Shown: positions 53,403 to 62,414 of the stretch, piece by piece
Numbering within the stretch: position 1 is the first letter of the stretch
How the letters are laid out: the number at the start of each line of letters is the position of its first letter
The notes under the pieces: generated by a model
Told to the model about the DNA's origin: nothing
The model's input: the letters and a program-made list of their open reading frames with translations, nothing else
The model's database searches: none
Made by a program: the position numbers and the translations under genes
Source: Paracoccus sp. N5
GTDB taxonomy: Bacteria > Pseudomonadota > Alphaproteobacteria > Rhodobacterales > Rhodobacteraceae
Direction of reading: 5' to 3'
Length of the DNA: 64,000 bases
Assembly: GCF_000371965.1 (NCBI RefSeq)
Contig: NZ_AQUO01000002.1
Coordinates: forward strand, 1 to 64,000

Positions 53403-53429
53403 TGCCATGTCATCTAATTCTGCATGGCA
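53403..53429. promoter_or_regulatory. Inverted repeat over the marR start codon
   Basis: TGCCATG (53403-53409) and CATGGCA (53423-53429) are perfect 7-base arms 13 bases apart, and the second contains the marR ATG. MarR proteins often bind such repeats to control themselves, so this is a candidate autoregulatory operator. Confidence 0.5.
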
Positions 53430-53909
53430 GCAGAACCCGCGACCCGTCCGATCCCACAGAACCCGCTTGCCACGCGGCTCGGCACGCTGATCGTGCAGGC
53501 CGGCCGACGCTGGCGGCTGCGCATCGATCAACGGCTGGAGGGATTCGAAGTGTCCTCGGCCGGGCTTGCGCCGCTGGTGCAACTGGCCCGCAGCGAGCGG
53601 CCGATGCGGCAGAAGGACCTGGCCGCCACGCTGGCGCTGGACGCGTCCTCGCTGGTGCGTGTGCTGGCCAATCTGGAAACCTCCGGACTGGTCGTCAGCG
53701 CCCCCGACCCGCAGGACGGCCGCGCCAAGGCGCTGAGCCTGACGCCGCGCGGACGGGACCTGGCGCTGCGCATCGCCGCTGTCTCGCAAGAGCTCGAACA
53801 AGAGGTCCTGGCCGGCATCGACGCGGACCAGATCGCGGTCGCACGGGCGGTTCTGCAACAGATATGGGACCGCTTGGCCCCCGAGACCGACAAGGGCACG
53901 ACGAAATGA
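53424..53909 (+). CDS. MarR-family transcriptional regulator
   Basis: The protein has 161 residues with the MarR winged helix: MRQKDLAATLALDASSLVRV (HTH, residues 60-80), LETSGLVVSAPDPQDGRAKALSLTP (wing) and helical ends for dimerisation. Its stop overlaps the start of the efflux gene (ATGA). It probably represses this two-gene operon until an inducing compound binds. Confidence 0.9.
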   Translation: MAAEPATRPIPQNPLATRLGTLIVQAGRRWRLRIDQRLEGFEVSSAGLAPLVQLARSERPMRQKDLAATLALDASSLVRVLANLETSGLVVSAPDPQDGRAKALSLTPRGRDLALRIAAVSQELEQEVLAGIDADQIAVARAVLQQIWDRLAPETDKGTTK

Positions 53910-55102
53910 CGACCGCGACATCCTCGCAAAACCCGGTGGCACCGCTGTGGATGCTGGCGCTGCTGACGCTCAGCGGTACGCTGGCCATGCATATCTTCGT
54001 CCCGGCCCTGCCGCTGGTGGTGGAAAGCTTCGGCACCACGACCAGCGCGGCGCAGCTGACCCTCAGCGCCTATATCGTCGGGCTGTCGCTGGCGCAGATC
54101 GCCTATGGCCCGATCGCCGACCGCTTCGGCCGCAGGCCGGTGCTGGTGGCCGGCATGGTGATCTATGCGGCGGCGGGCATCTCGGCCTTCTTCGCCTCGA
54201 CCATCGGCAGCCTGATCGTCGCCCGCTTCTTCGAGGCGCTCGGCGGCGGCGCGGGGCTGGTGCTGGGCCGTGCCATGGTGCGCGACGGCAATTCCGGCGC
54301 GGAGGCGGCGCGCAAGCTGTCGCTGATGAACCTGATGGTCATGGCCGGCCCGGGCCTGTCGCCCCTGATCGGCGCCATGCTGGCGGCGGTGACCGGCTGG
54401 CGTTCGATCTTCGCGGTGCTGTGCCTGCTTGGCCTGGTGAACCTGGCACTGATCTGGACCCGGTTGCCCAAGACCGCGGCCGGCGAGGGGCGCGACATGG
54501 GCGTGGTGATGCGCAGCTATGGCGCGATGCTGAAATCACGCGGGTTCCTGGGCTACGCCATCGGTGGCGGGCTGGCGACGACCGCGGTCTACGCCTTCAT
54601 TGCCGCGGCGCCCTTTATCTTCATCGACCAGTTGCACCGGCCGGCCGGCGAGGTCGGGTTATATCTGGCGCTGAACATCGTCGGCACCTGGCTGGGCAGC
54701 CTGACGGCCAGCCGCCTGGCGGGCCGGGTGCGCATGGGCCGGCTGCTGGTGCAGGGCAACCTGCTGAGCTGCCTGGGCGCTGCCATCTTCCTGGCCGTGG
54801 TGCTGGGCGGGCATCTGACGGTTGCCAGCGCCATCCTGCCGATGATGCTCTTGAGCTTCGGTGCCGGTATCGCCTCGCCCATGGCGCTGTCCGAGGCCCT
54901 GAGCATCGATCCGGCCGCTGCCGGCTCGGCCTCGGGGCTTTACGGCTTCGCACAGATGGCCATCGGCGCGATCTGCGCCGCGCTTAGCGGCATCGGCAGC
55001 AACCCGGCGCTGTCGGCGGGCATCGTGCTGCTTTCTGCCGGCGCCCTGGCGCAATTGGCGTTCTGGATTGCGCAAAGGCCACAAGGCGAGGTGGTCCGCT
55101 GA
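53906..55102 (+). CDS. MFS multidrug transporter, Bcr/CflA type
   Basis: The protein has 398 residues with 12 membrane helices. Motif A is YGPIADRFGRRPVL after helix 2, and helix 1 has the Bcr-type MHIFVPALPLVVESFG. The segment VLGRAMVRD between helices 4 and 5 is typical of the DHA1 Bcr/CflA branch. It exports toxic compounds with proton exchange and is controlled by the coupled MarR gene. Confidence 0.88.
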   Translation: MTTATSSQNPVAPLWMLALLTLSGTLAMHIFVPALPLVVESFGTTTSAAQLTLSAYIVGLSLAQIAYGPIADRFGRRPVLVAGMVIYAAAGISAFFASTIGSLIVARFFEALGGGAGLVLGRAMVRDGNSGAEAARKLSLMNLMVMAGPGLSPLIGAMLAAVTGWRSIFAVLCLLGLVNLALIWTRLPKTAAGEGRDMGVVMRSYGAMLKSRGFLGYAIGGGLATTAVYAFIAAAPFIFIDQLHRPAGEVGLYLALNIVGTWLGSLTASRLAGRVRMGRLLVQGNLLSCLGAAIFLAVVLGGHLTVASAILPMMLLSFGAGIASPMALSEALSIDPAAAGSASGLYGFAQMAIGAICAALSGIGSNPALSAGIVLLSAGALAQLAFWIAQRPQGEVVR

Positions 55103-55232
55103 TCGACGAGAAGGCCCAGCGTCTGGCCAGCCGCTTTGCAGTAAAGGTTGAAATTCAGGACGGCCGGAAAAGCTGCGGAAAACGTCATTAAACAGGCGGC
55201 AGGCAGATCTACGCCTGCGGCCAGACGATGCT

Positions 55233-55373
55233 ATGGCGCAGGAGAAGGGGATCCAGACCATGTTCTTCGAAGGCGATGTCGCGGACGAAAGCTTCTACAA
55301 GGACGAGATCCTGCAAAGCCGCCTGGAGGCGATGCTGGAAACCATCGACGTGCAGCGCACCCGCGCCGCGTGA
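55233..55373 (+). pseudogene. C-terminal fragment, possibly of a 2-hydroxyacyl-CoA dehydratase (HgdB-like)
   Basis: A 46-codon frame reads GIQTMFFEGDVADESFYK and then EILQSRLEAMLETIDV. This resembles the last 40 residues of 2-hydroxyglutaryl-CoA dehydratase / benzoyl-CoA reductase-type proteins, where a short strand plus acidic loop precedes a helix. The upstream part of such a gene is absent. It is probably debris from a lost anaerobic CoA dehydratase. The identification rests on recall of the family and is tentative. The rest of 55103-55639 holds no recognisable gene. Confidence 0.35.
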
Positions 55374-55382
55374 AACGGCCGT

Positions 55383-55425
55383 GGGCTTCCGGCCAGGGCC
55401 TGTCAGCCCGACGGATCGGAAGCCC
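55383..55425. terminator. Inverted repeat in a gene-poor gap
   Basis: GGGCTTCCG and CGGAAGCCC are perfect 9-base arms separated by 25 bases, with no T tract. It may be a terminator remnant. Confidence 0.3.
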
Positions 55426-55639
55426 ATGCCACCCCCGGCTCGGCAACCGCGATTTGAGGGGTGGAGCTGAACGGTCTGCGCCCGCGCTCAGTTCCTGCAT
55501 CATCGGGCAAGCCGGAGCCGGTTCAACACCGACCCGAGAGCCTCGCACCGGAAGACCCGAGCGTCCTCTGCGCCGGCCTCAATGCAATATCTCGCAAACA
55601 GGACCAGCGCGAGCGGACGCTTTCCGCGACTCGGCGGCC

Positions 55640-56668
55640 TCAGGCAGCGCGTCGCCCCAGTCGGGAAAGATGCGCGGCCAGGTATTCCCGCCCGAAGATG
55701 TTGGCGAGTTCGCTGTGCCCCACACGCCCGTCAGACGTTTCCCACCGCATCAGGCATTGGTAAGCGATGTGAGAGGGGTTGAAGTTGTCGTAGGGGTGAC
55801 CGGCGATGGCCGATCCCGTCATGCGATGAACCTTGCCGCGCACGTCGGTCGCCTCGATCCAGCAGTTGATCGGCAGCAGCTCCTGCGTCGCCCCCCCGAC
55901 GCGGGCGTCGACGAGCCCATAGGTCTGCCCGTCTTCGACGACAAAGCCGAACCGCAGGCCGTCATAGACCGTCTCCCCGTCGACCAACTGGATCGGCACG
56001 GCCATGTGAAGACCGTAGCTGTCGTCAAAACATGCGCTGATAAAGGCCACGGCACGACGGCTCACCTCGGTGCGGCGGCTCCAGCTGTGGTCCATGCAAT
56101 CGTAGCAATCGACGTCGTAGCGTTTGCCGCGCAGAACCAACTCCCCCGTGATATGGCCGATGGTGTTGAAGTGACCGGAGGGGAATTCCGCATCAGTGGA
56201 TTTGTTGCCCCATTGATCACCCAGACGGCTGTCGTAGACCTGCCCGCCCGGTACCTTCAGCAGCGTGTTCTCCTCCGGGTCGTCGCAGTCGAAGGGACGG
56301 TGCAGCCCGCGGAAACGCAGATCCAGCGAACATTCATCCCCGCCCTTGTATGCGTAGCGGAAATGATAATCCCGCGGCGGAGCAGTCACCTGCACGCTGA
56401 GCCCGTTCTCCAGCGTGTAATTGGTGAAGTTGTCCGGCGCGGGCAGGTGCATCTGCGCATCCGAAAAGTCGATCTCATAGCTCTGCCGGCAGATGCCCTG
56501 ACCGATGGCGATGGACGACAGCGCGACCCCCAGATTGGGCCGCGAGGCGACATAGAGGTTGCCAAGGATTCCCGCCTCGGGAACGGAGAAGATGAGCGGC
56601 GTGGTCTCGGTCCAGCGCCATTCGGCCGGGTTGCTCGGGTGATAGGAGGAATCTTTTTCGGTAATCAT
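55640..56668 (-). CDS. DUF7064/DUF7065-like lipocalin-fold protein
   Basis: The protein has 342 residues with no signal peptide. Segments such as GVALSSIAIGQGICRQSYEI, VDCYDCMDHSWSRRTEV and the final HSELANIFGREYL are reminiscent of the paired beta-barrel proteins now called DUF7064/DUF7065, which tend to be encoded near phosphotransferases. It is the last gene of the dctP-dctQ-dctM run. The conserved DHSW motif resembles those of AttH/CrtC-type hydratases. Its function is unknown, and a role in modifying the imported compound is inference. Confidence 0.55.
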   Translation of the reverse strand: MITEKDSSYHPSNPAEWRWTETTPLIFSVPEAGILGNLYVASRPNLGVALSSIAIGQGICRQSYEIDFSDAQMHLPAPDNFTNYTLENGLSVQVTAPPRDYHFRYAYKGGDECSLDLRFRGLHRPFDCDDPEENTLLKVPGGQVYDSRLGDQWGNKSTDAEFPSGHFNTIGHITGELVLRGKRYDVDCYDCMDHSWSRRTEVSRRAVAFISACFDDSYGLHMAVPIQLVDGETVYDGLRFGFVVEDGQTYGLVDARVGGATQELLPINCWIEATDVRGKVHRMTGSAIAGHPYDNFNPSHIAYQCLMRWETSDGRVGHSELANIFGREYLAAHLSRLGRRAA

Positions 56669-56698
56669 TTTCTTTCCTTGAACGGGGGTGGACGAAGG

Positions 56699-58018
56699 TC
56701 ACAGCGCGTGGACGAGCCACAGCGCGGAAACCGGGACGAAAAGGATGATCAGCACGCGCACGAGGTCGCTGCACAGGAACGGCATCACACCCCGGAACGT
56801 GGTGGCGAGCGACACGTCTCCCGCCGTGCGGTTCACGACAAAGACGTTCAGCCCGACCGGCGGGGTGATCAGCCCGATTTCCACCACAGTCAGGGCGAGG
56901 ATGCCGAACCAGATGGACTTGTCCTGCTGGGACAGGCCCCACAGGTCGAGCTTCATGATGATCGGATAGAAAAGCGGGACGGTCAGCATGATCATCGACA
57001 TCGATTCCATCACGCATCCGAGCACGATGTAGATGACCAGGATCACCCCGACGACCAGCAGGGGCTGCATCCCCGAGGCGAGGATCCATTCCGTGATGCC
57101 GTTGGTCATGTTGGTGAAGGCAAGGGCAGAGTTCAGCATGTCGGCGCCGATCAGGATCAGAAAGATCATCGCGGTCGCATTTGCCGTGCCCGACAGGCTG
57201 GCAATGGTTCCGCGCATCCCCATCCCATGCATGACCGCAAGAACGAAGGTCGCCACCGCGCCCACGGCCGAAGCCTCAGTCGGGCTGGACCATCCGCCGT
57301 AGATCGACACCACCACCAAAAGGAAGATCACCGCCACCGGAAGGACGGCAAGCGTTGCATGCAGTCTTTCCGACCAGTTGGAGCGCGGCCCGGCCGGTCC
57401 CGCCTTCGGATCGCGCATCACGTGATAAAAGACCGCCAGCAGATAGCCGCAGAGCGCGATCATAGCGGGGATCACCGCCGCGACGAACAGCGCTCCGATC
57501 GATTCCCCCGTCAGGATCGCATAGACGACCAGCGGCACCGATGGCGGGATGAGGATGCCGAGCGTCCCGCCCGCGGCAATCACCCCGGTGGAAAGCCCGC
57601 CCGCGTAGTTGTAGCGGCGCATTTCCGGGTAGGCGACGGCGCCCATTGTTGCAGCCGTCGCCATAGAACTGCCGCAGATCGCGCCGAAACCCGCACAGGC
57701 GCCAATCGTGGCGAGAGCGATCCCGCCGCGGAAGTGCCCGATGAACGCATTCACGAATCGGAAAAGCAACTTTGACAGGCCACCATGCGTCGCGAACTGT
57801 CCCATCAGGATGAAAAGCGGAATGACGATCAGGTCGAAGCTGGCCAGACGCGCATAAACCGCGCCTTTCAACCAGTTGAGCCACGGCGCGACGCCGACCA
57901 CCGTGACGAAGCCGACGGCGCCACCCAGAAACATCGCGATACCAATGGGGACGCGCAGGAAGATCAGCAGCAGGGTCAGCGCAATCAGAAAGATCCCGAG
58001 TTCGACGCCGGACATCAT
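56699..58018 (-). CDS. dctM: TRAP transporter large permease (DctM), second system
   Basis: The protein has 439 residues with about 12 membrane helices. It contains LIVIPLFILMGQFATHGGLS, GFGAICGSSMATAATMGAVA and GGTLGILIPPSVPLVVYAIL. The start overlaps the dctQ stop (ATGA). It differs clearly from the dctM at 38.4 kb, so this is an independent transporter. Confidence 0.92.
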   Translation of the reverse strand: MMSGVELGIFLIALTLLLIFLRVPIGIAMFLGGAVGFVTVVGVAPWLNWLKGAVYARLASFDLIVIPLFILMGQFATHGGLSKLLFRFVNAFIGHFRGGIALATIGACAGFGAICGSSMATAATMGAVAYPEMRRYNYAGGLSTGVIAAGGTLGILIPPSVPLVVYAILTGESIGALFVAAVIPAMIALCGYLLAVFYHVMRDPKAGPAGPRSNWSERLHATLAVLPVAVIFLLVVVSIYGGWSSPTEASAVGAVATFVLAVMHGMGMRGTIASLSGTANATAMIFLILIGADMLNSALAFTNMTNGITEWILASGMQPLLVVGVILVIYIVLGCVMESMSMIMLTVPLFYPIIMKLDLWGLSQQDKSIWFGILALTVVEIGLITPPVGLNVFVVNRTAGDVSLATTFRGVMPFLCSDLVRVLIILFVPVSALWLVHAL

Positions 58019-58578
58019 TCCACCTCCTCGCTCAGCAGGAAAAACTCCGTTCGCAGTGTCATCGCGCGGGGTGAAAGCCCGAGGTAAAAGCCGTTGATCG
58101 CCGTCAGCAACAGCCCCGGCAGCATCAGTGCCTGAAACATCCAGACGGGCCATGCCAGCAGCGGGGAAAACGCCCCGCTGGCCCGACTTTCCAGCACCAG
58201 GAGTCCCGTCCGCCAAGTCAGGACCAGAAGGACGGCGCCAAGCAGCAGCGACCCGATCTGATCCAGGATCCGGTTCTTGCGCGCCGGAAGTCCGCTGGTC
58301 AGCAGGTCCACCACGATGTTCGACCCGGTCAGCTGACACCACGGGAACAAAGCGGTGATGCTGAATGCCGCGAACATGCGCACGATTTCATTGTCGCCGT
58401 TGACCTGCCAGGAAAACAGCTTTCGAACGACGATGGTGAACGTCAGCATCAAGGCGAGGCCGCAGAGAGTCAGAACCCCGCCCAAGGCGAGGATCCGTGA
58501 CAAGGATGTAAGCAGACGTCCGAAAGCGTCCGTGAACTGCGGTGCACGCGCAGCCTCAGCGAAAAACCGGTTTGTCAT
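58015..58578 (-). CDS. dctQ: TRAP transporter small permease (DctQ), second system
   Basis: The protein has 187 residues from the ATG at 58578, chosen because AGGAAAAG lies just upstream; an ATG at 58593 is also in frame. It has four membrane helices (LALGGVLTLCGLALMLTFTI near the start, then LLLGAVLLVLTW) and the DctQ pattern LTGSNIVVDLLTSGLP. It works with the flanking DctP and DctM. Confidence 0.9.
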   Translation of the reverse strand: MTNRFFAEAARAPQFTDAFGRLLTSLSRILALGGVLTLCGLALMLTFTIVVRKLFSWQVNGDNEIVRMFAAFSITALFPWCQLTGSNIVVDLLTSGLPARKNRILDQIGSLLLGAVLLVLTWRTGLLVLESRASGAFSPLLAWPVWMFQALMLPGLLLTAINGFYLGLSPRAMTLRTEFFLLSEEVE

Positions 58579-58629
58579 CTCTTTTCCTATCATTGGGCTG
58601 CGGCCATGCCGGCCAGCAGCCCCCGTGCC

Positions 58630-59670
58630 CTATTGTTGCCGGGCGGCAATGGCGGCGCGCGCCATGTCGAGCATCTTCTGCCCGTCCATCCCCTTGGCAT
58701 TGGCGTCCTTGATCCAATCCTCGGTGATATGGGCAACCGCGGCGCGCCAGCGCTCGTATTCGTCTTCGGGAAGCAGGTAGATGTCGGCGGAGGCTTTGCG
58801 CAACGCCTCAAGCTCGGTGTTCGCGGTGCTGGCAAAGGCATCGGCGAACTCGGCCGAGGTTTCGGGGGTGCTGTTTTCGTCGATGATCTTCTTCAGGTCA
58901 TCCGGAAGACGGTCATAGGTACCCTGCCCCATCATCACCAGCTGCAATGAGGTATACATCCGGTCTTGGCCCTCGGCGAAGTCGGTGTAGTGGTGCATCA
59001 GCGATCCGAGGTTGAGCAGCGAGACCGCGCTCCAGGGCAGATAGGCCCCGTCGATGACGCCACGGCTCAACGAATCCGTGATCTCGCCAGCGGCCATCTG
59101 GACCGGCAGCGCGCCAAGAGCTTCCAGCACCTTCGCCCCATACCGACCCGCCGACCGCAGCTTGACGCCCTGAAGATCCTCCATCTTGCGGATGGGTTTC
59201 GAGGCGGTCTGGATCACCGGAAAGTCGGCCGGCGCAACCGCGATCAGGTGGAGACCCGCGAGTTCCGGGCCGGGGTTCGCGGTGAAATAGTCATGCATGC
59301 CGCGTGCCGCATCGTGCAGGTCGCGCATCATGAAGGGCAGTTCGAAAACCTCGGCGGACAGATAGCTGCCGGGGCTGTAGCCGGGGTTGCCATAGGCGAT
59401 GTCGACGATGCCGTCGCGGGCCTGGTTGAACAAGTCGCTGGGCGCCCCGCCCAGCTGCATCGACGGGAAGATCTGGCACCCCATCCGGCCACCGGACTGT
59501 TCCTCGATCCGCTTGCACCACGGTTCGAAGAACTTCACCTGCTGATACGACGTCGCGTGGACGAAGGAATGGAAACGAAAGGTGACCTCCCTTGCCTGCG
59601 CGCTCAAAGCGGCGACGCCGCACATCAGCGCCGCGGCCGACAGCCGCCTCGCAACTTGTCCGAATTTCAT
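58630..59670 (-). CDS. dctP: TRAP transporter substrate-binding protein (DctP), second system
   Basis: The protein has 346 residues from the ATG at 59670, with a GGGAGGAT ribosome site. The signal peptide ends at SAQA-RE. DctP segments are KRIEEQSGGRMGCQIFPSMQ, LQGVKLRSAGRYGAKVLEALG and AAGEITDSLSRGVIDGAYLP. It is not closely related to the three dctP copies at 40-50 kb and has no sigma-54 promoter. It is divergent from a TetR gene that probably controls it. Confidence 0.92.
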   Translation of the reverse strand: MKFGQVARRLSAAALMCGVAALSAQAREVTFRFHSFVHATSYQQVKFFEPWCKRIEEQSGGRMGCQIFPSMQLGGAPSDLFNQARDGIVDIAYGNPGYSPGSYLSAEVFELPFMMRDLHDAARGMHDYFTANPGPELAGLHLIAVAPADFPVIQTASKPIRKMEDLQGVKLRSAGRYGAKVLEALGALPVQMAAGEITDSLSRGVIDGAYLPWSAVSLLNLGSLMHHYTDFAEGQDRMYTSLQLVMMGQGTYDRLPDDLKKIIDENSTPETSAEFADAFASTANTELEALRKASADIYLLPEDEYERWRAAVAHITEDWIKDANAKGMDGQKMLDMARAAIAARQQ

Positions 59671-59709
59671 TGGCGATCCTCCCAAAACCCAATAATACTA
59701 CATTAGTGT

Positions 59710-59770
59710 GCCATTGATGGCTTGTGTCAATCAGATTCTGTATGCTCGCATTCTGTACGTTGGCTAACGT
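59710..59770. promoter_or_regulatory. Candidate TetR operators between dctP and tetR
   Basis: Two perfect dyads, GCCAT-TG-ATGGC (59710-59721) and ACGTT-GGCT-AACGT (59757-59770), plus a direct repeat ATTCTGTA spaced 15 bases (near 59736 and 59750), lie in the 168-base divergent promoter region. Binding by the adjacent TetR protein is inferred. Confidence 0.5.
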
Positions 59771-59838
59771 TTGCCATCCGCCACGTAATTAGGCAGAACC
59801 CAGAGCGCAACGATGGAAGAGAAAGAGCCGAGAACCCA

Positions 59839-60465
59839 ATGACGGAAGTGAAACGCCGCGCCGGTCGACCCACCCTTTCGGAAACCGCCGAACTGACGGA
59901 ACGTATCCTCAACGCAGCGGAAGCTTCCTTCGTTGCTCGTGGTTTTCAGCAAACAACCATCCAGCAGTTGGCCGAAGATTGCGGCGTCACGCGCCGCAGC
60001 ATCGTTGCGCGCTTTTCCAGCAAGGATGAGCTTCTCATCGCGGTTTGTTTAAGAGATATGGATACTTACGGACCGCAACTGGAAGCGGTGGAAATCCGCG
60101 ACGATCACCCTTGGGAGGATCTGGAGCAGCTTATCCGCAAGCTGTGGGAGCGTGGGTCCGACATGAAACAGGCCGCGCTTCTGCGCGCCTATCTGGGGGA
60201 ATCCGCGCGCCTGCCACAGATTCCCCACCACATCTTTTCCTTCTACCAACAGCTTACCAACACCCTCGAAGGAAAGATCACCGCGTTGCAGAGGCAAGGC
60301 CTTTTCCGTAACTACAAGGCATCGACGGTCGCGGCGACCGCGATTTCGCTGGTGATCTCCAACCCCAGAATCCGGACAATGGTGTTCGATCCCGCCTTCC
60401 GCGACCCGATTACCGTAGAGCGTTACTTTACCGACGCTTGGCTCCTGATTCGAGAAATGGCGTGA
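59839..60465 (+). CDS. TetR-family transcriptional regulator
   Basis: The protein has 208 residues from the ATG at 59839; the frame is open upstream to 59722. The N-terminal HTH is ERILNAAEASFVARGFQQTT, then QQLAEDCGVTRRSIVARFSS. The C-terminal ligand domain is helical. It is divergent from the TRAP operon and just upstream of, and convergent with, the kinase genes. It probably represses the transporter operon and perhaps the phosphotransferase pair. Confidence 0.88.
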   Translation: MTEVKRRAGRPTLSETAELTERILNAAEASFVARGFQQTTIQQLAEDCGVTRRSIVARFSSKDELLIAVCLRDMDTYGPQLEAVEIRDDHPWEDLEQLIRKLWERGSDMKQAALLRAYLGESARLPQIPHHIFSFYQQLTNTLEGKITALQRQGLFRNYKASTVAATAISLVISNPRIRTMVFDPAFRDPITVERYFTDAWLLIREMA

Positions 60466-60471
60466 CGTGTG

Positions 60472-60990
60472 CTATTTCAGGAAGTCGGGCAGCCGTTCCT
60501 CATCCAGCGGTGTCGGCTCGAACCCGATCGGGGCATACCAGTGCCGCTCGAACTCGATCCGGCGGTCGCTGAGTTCCAGCACTGCGAGGTGAATGCTCCG
60601 CGCCGTTTCGGGCGGCAGAACATCGCTGCCAGAGAGGACTGCCGAGACCGCATGCCCCAGTTCCAGCGCAGCAGCTCTGACCGATGAGGTCAGCGCGTCC
60701 GCGTCGCCCAGAACCGGGCGGCAGAGCTCGGTAAGGCGACGAAGTTCGACCGATGAGGCGATCGGCGACAGATCATGCGCCAAGAGTGCCTCCGCCAGGC
60801 CGATCTGATGCCTGAGGTCGAAACGTTCGCGCCCGTGCAGATAGTCGAGGCGCTTGCGCAGGAACGCGATATATTCCGCGGAAAGCCTCAGTTGCTCGCG
60901 CGCGAGGTGATCATTGGGGTCCAACGCCGGCGCCACGAAATCGTTCAGCGCCTTGACCACCGCGCCAAGGCCGATGTCTGTCTGATCCAT
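60472..60990 (-). CDS. Small helical protein paired with a phosphotransferase, possibly DUF6285-like
   Basis: The protein has 172 residues, mostly helical, with no membrane segment or known catalytic motif. Visible segments are LNDFVAPALDPNDHLAREQL, AEYIAFLRKRLDYLHGRER and LCRPVLGDADALTSSVRAAA. Its start touches the stop of the phosphotransferase gene (TGATG). Small helical proteins of the DUF6285 type often accompany such kinases, and the similarity is suggestive only. The product probably forms a complex with the kinase. Confidence 0.55.
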   Translation of the reverse strand: MDQTDIGLGAVVKALNDFVAPALDPNDHLAREQLRLSAEYIAFLRKRLDYLHGRERFDLRHQIGLAEALLAHDLSPIASSVELRRLTELCRPVLGDADALTSSVRAAALELGHAVSAVLSGSDVLPPETARSIHLAVLELSDRRIEFERHWYAPIGFEPTPLDEERLPDFLK

Positions 60991-62288
60991 CAGATTTTCT
61001 CCAGAAGCAACCGCTGCAATTCCCGCGCGGTGACCGGTTCCATGCCCTTGACGCGGGTCAACAGGACATCTTGGTGCGATTTGCCGAGCTTTGCGACCCG
61101 GGTGGCCGTCGCGGTGACCGAGGCGATGATCTGGAAACAGTTGAGAATACGGTAGAAATCCAGACGATCAGGGTCGACGCTCAGGCCGGATGCCGCTGTG
61201 TAGCGGTCGTAGAACTCGTCCTCCGGCACCAATCCGCAGATCAGGTAGTCCCTCCCATCTTCCGTATAGTGGCCAAAGCTGCGGTGGGTCGTCCAGGCGA
61301 GATCACGATGGCGGTCGCCAAGATGCGCACGTTCCCAGTCGAGCCAAGCGGAAATTTTTCCATTCTCTTCGTTGAAAAGGAAATTGCCGCTTCTGTAGTC
61401 GCCGTGGACGACGCTGACATAGTCCAGCGGCGGCAGGTTGCGTTTCAGCCAGCCGGCGGCAACGTCCATCAGCGCGAAATCCTCGCACCTGTCCTCCTCC
61501 CAAATCCGCAGGGCGCGGTTGAGCTGCCACTCTGCGCTCTGGGTCGTCCCGGTGCGCGGAACCGCCATGCTTTCGAACGTGCGTGAGCCCAGATCGAATG
61601 TGTGGATCGACGCCAGCTGTTGCATGAACTGCTCGGCCAGCGTTTCACGAAGCGCCGGTCCGAAATTGGTGCCCATTCCGCTGACCCTGCCGCTGTCGGT
61701 CAGGCTGGGCTTGGTGACGCCTCGCACATAGGCGTAGACGAGCGCCGGTTCGGGGAACCAGCGGGCGTCGCGGTCCAGCCAGAACACGCGCGGCACCGGG
61801 ACCAAGCCGTTGAAGGCCTGAAGCAGTTCGAATTCGCGCAGTCGACTGGTGGTGTTGGACCCCTCGCTCGGATCCATCCGGACGACCATGTCCTCCTTCC
61901 GGACCTGTCCATGGTCATCCCGCCACTCCAGGGTGAAGCCGAGTTGGATCTTGGAGACGCCACCCGTGAACCAGCGCTGTCCGGAGATGGTAAACTCCTC
62001 AATGCCCAGATCAGTGAGCATGTTGACCATGCATGTGTTGAGCTCATCGACCGTGATGCGCTGATAGGCCGGCCCTGCCCGACGCCGCATCTTGCGAGTG
62101 AAGAGCGCGTCGACCTCCGGTTCGACTGGAAAGCGGCGGCGCATTTCCGCGATGAATTCCTCTGTCGGCCGGTCGCCCAAGGCGAACCTGTCCACCGCGG
62201 CGGTGACCTCGGCAATGTTGCCGCCGGGGGCCGAGATCAACGGCGCAGGCCTTGCCGCACTGCGATTAAAAGCATCTCCGTGTGCCAT
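60990..62288 (-). CDS. APH-type phosphotransferase family protein
   Basis: The protein has 432 residues from the ATG at 62288, with GGGAGGG upstream. The kinase domain has VVHGDYRSGNFLFN (catalytic HGDxxxxN) and AWLDWERAHLGDRHRDLAW (the metal-binding Asp region). An N-terminal 100-residue extension (DRFALGDRPTEEFIAEMRRR) precedes it. The family phosphorylates small molecules, such as aminoglycosides or coenzyme-linked substrates. With a TRAP importer and a DUF7064-like protein next door, it probably activates the imported compound. The substrate is unknown. Confidence 0.82.
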   Translation of the reverse strand: MAHGDAFNRSAARPAPLISAPGGNIAEVTAAVDRFALGDRPTEEFIAEMRRRFPVEPEVDALFTRKMRRRAGPAYQRITVDELNTCMVNMLTDLGIEEFTISGQRWFTGGVSKIQLGFTLEWRDDHGQVRKEDMVVRMDPSEGSNTTSRLREFELLQAFNGLVPVPRVFWLDRDARWFPEPALVYAYVRGVTKPSLTDSGRVSGMGTNFGPALRETLAEQFMQQLASIHTFDLGSRTFESMAVPRTGTTQSAEWQLNRALRIWEEDRCEDFALMDVAAGWLKRNLPPLDYVSVVHGDYRSGNFLFNEENGKISAWLDWERAHLGDRHRDLAWTTHRSFGHYTEDGRDYLICGLVPEDEFYDRYTAASGLSVDPDRLDFYRILNCFQIIASVTATATRVAKLGKSHQDVLLTRVKGMEPVTARELQRLLLEKI

Positions 62289-62414
62289 ATACCCTCCCAG
62301 ATAATGCGTCCCTACCCAAAACCCCGCGATTTCGGGAATGATTTCTAGTTTTTGCAGATTTAATAGCACTAGTAAAGTATATTAATTATATGCTAGAGAT
62401 CAGTATGCTGCACG
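62289..62414. promoter_or_regulatory. AT-rich promoter region of the phosphotransferase operon
   Basis: Between 62345 and 62400 the sequence is markedly AT-rich, with the near-palindrome TATATTAATTATA (62378-62390). This contrasts with the GC-rich surroundings and is the likely promoter of the minus-strand kinase genes and the boundary of the islet. Confidence 0.4.
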
